From positions 1 through 32,471 of the forward strand of contig JADFSS010000017.1 of NCBI GenBank assembly GCA_022560655.1: a stretch of DNA of 32,471 nt. Direction: 5' to 3'. The notes beneath the pieces were generated by a model that did not search any database, was not told where the DNA came from, and saw only the letters and a program-made list of their open reading frames with translations. Below are positions 31,761 to 32,471 of the stretch, piece by piece; position 1 is the stretch's first letter, and each line of letters starts with the position of its first letter. The DNA is from Candidatus Neomarinimicrobiota bacterium. Its GTDB lineage: Bacteria; Fidelibacterota; Marinisomatia; SCGC-AAA003-L08; TS1B11. The position numbers and the translations under genes are program-made.

Positions 31761-32471
31761 ATGGCAGCCTCCTCCGATCCCCAATCTTCCGACAGCGGCG
31801 CACTTGATCTTGCGGCCCGCCTGGCCACCCTGGAGGCGGACATGGCGAGCCTCAACCAGATCGGCATCGCCCTTTCCAGCGAAAAAAACCTCGGCCGCCT
31901 GCTGGAGACCATTGTCACCGAGGGCCGGGGTTTTACCCACTGTGACGCCGGCACCCTCTACCGGGTGAACGATAAAAAACAGGTGCTCACCTTCGAGATC
32001 ATGCAGACCGAATCCACCGGCTACTACGCTGGCGGCACCACCGATATCAAGATCACCGTGCCTCCCGTCCCCCTGATTGTGGACGGTAATCCCAACCACG
32101 CCAATGTGTCGACCTATGTGGCCCTTACCAAAGAGGTGGTGAACATTCCCGATGTCTACGAGGCCGAGGGGTTCGACTTCACCGGGCCCAAGAAGTACGA
32201 TGAAATGACCGGCTACCGCACCCAATCCATGCTGGTCATTCCCATGACCGATCACACCGACAAGGTGCTGGGGGTCCTGCAGCTGATCAATGCCCTCTCG
32301 CCGGAGGGCGAGCGCATCCCCTTCGATGTCAAGTTTGAGGCCATGGTGCGGTCCCTTGCTAGCCAGGCAGCGGTGGCCATCAACAACGCACAACTCATCA
32401 AGGATATCGAAAACCTTTTCAAGTCGGTGGTCCACTACACCGTGAAGGCCATCGATGCCCGCAGTCCCCAC
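31761..32471 (+). CDS. GAF-domain sensor, probably with C-terminal HD-GYP domain (3' truncated by the window)
   Basis: 237 codons are visible with no stop before the window ends. A short Ser/Ala-rich start leads into a helix (LAARLATLEADMASLNQIG), then a GAF domain at about 35-215: LLETIVTEGRGFTHCDAGTLYRV (in pieces), a central region with NIPDVYEAEGFDFTGP, YRTQSMLVIPMTDHTDKVLGV and the closing ALASQAAVAINNAQL-type helix. The final residues KSVVHYTVKAIDARSPH match the entry of HD-GYP c-di-GMP phosphodiesterases, where the first His of the domain is near. Start is either ATG 31761 (leaderless) or ATG 31842, which has GGAGG five bases upstream. Likely a ligand-controlled cyclic-dinucleotide enzyme. 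Confidence 0.85.
   Translation, partial: MAASSDPQSSDSGALDLAARLATLEADMASLNQIGIALSSEKNLGRLLETIVTEGRGFTHCDAGTLYRVNDKKQVLTFEIMQTESTGYYAGGTTDIKITVPPVPLIVDGNPNHANVSTYVALTKEVVNIPDVYEAEGFDFTGPKKYDEMTGYRTQSMLVIPMTDHTDKVLGVLQLINALSPEGERIPFDVKFEAMVRSLASQAAVAINNAQLIKDIENLFKSVVHYTVKAIDARSPH

Noticed and set aside
31746-32471. 241-codon minus-strand open frame at the right end
   Set aside because: The plus strand of the same bases encodes a convincing GAF domain and HD-GYP entry; the minus frame is its shadow.

Overview
The window is bacterial chromosomal DNA of high GC content with very compact gene packing. The gene set points to the FCB superphylum, probably a lineage outside the classical Bacteroidetes such as Neomarinimicrobiota or Calditrichota. 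The placement is inference from four things: a PorU-like C25 (gingipain-type) protease with a C-terminal FlgD/T9SS-type domain, a ribosomal protein S16 with a very long acidic and then lysine-rich tail, a MurE carrying the DNPR (meso-DAP) motif, and intergenic palindromes of a type I associate with FCB genomes. No rRNA, tRNA or CRISPR array was seen.

Layout. 1-321: 3' end of a membrane protein gene (+). 322-646: intergenic repeat remnants and a leader hairpin. 647-883: rpmB (+), then a hairpin terminator shared with the convergent cluster. 990-17869: a complete dcw (division and cell wall) cluster on the minus strand in canonical order, mraZ-rsmH-ftsL-ftsI-murE-murF-mraY-murD-ftsW-murG-murC-murB-ftsQ-ftsA-ftsZ, with almost every junction overlapping or within a few bases. 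Upstream of mraZ are a promoter-like site and two 10-bp-phased GTGGGT boxes typical of MraZ autoregulation. 18553-18972: a small membrane protein (+). 19051-24452: a minus-strand operon porU-like, maf, rodZ. 24584-25288: a divergent short-chain dehydrogenase. 25334-28288: an rpsP-rimM-trmD-rplS operon with promoter, structured leader and terminator. 28318-29478: an MFS transporter.

The right end is accessory. At 29526-29599, just after the transporter, lies a 74-bp element with the architecture of an integron attC site. Next to it are two AT-richer minus-strand genes without obvious housekeeping function. One has a HEPN-like RNxxxH motif, as in many RNase toxins. A degenerate attC-like sequence separates them. 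This looks like a small integrase-less cassette cluster (CALIN/SALIN type). Beyond it are a 73-bp nested inverted repeat, dispersed TCCCGA-N4-TCGGGA palindromes, and two ~97-bp imperfect tandem copies built on 11-bp GTTTGGGCCAC-like units. The window ends inside a GAF sensor gene that appears to continue into an HD-GYP domain and sits under a near-consensus promoter placed for a leaderless mRNA.

Functionally the core links lipid II synthesis (MurB-G, MraY), septal polymerisation (FtsW-FtsI), divisome scaffolding (FtsL, FtsQ, FtsA, FtsZ) and cell shape (RodZ) with translation genes (S16, L19, L28, RimM, TrmD). The most novel material is the putative cassette pair, the repeat-expanded S16 and the phased 11-bp array.
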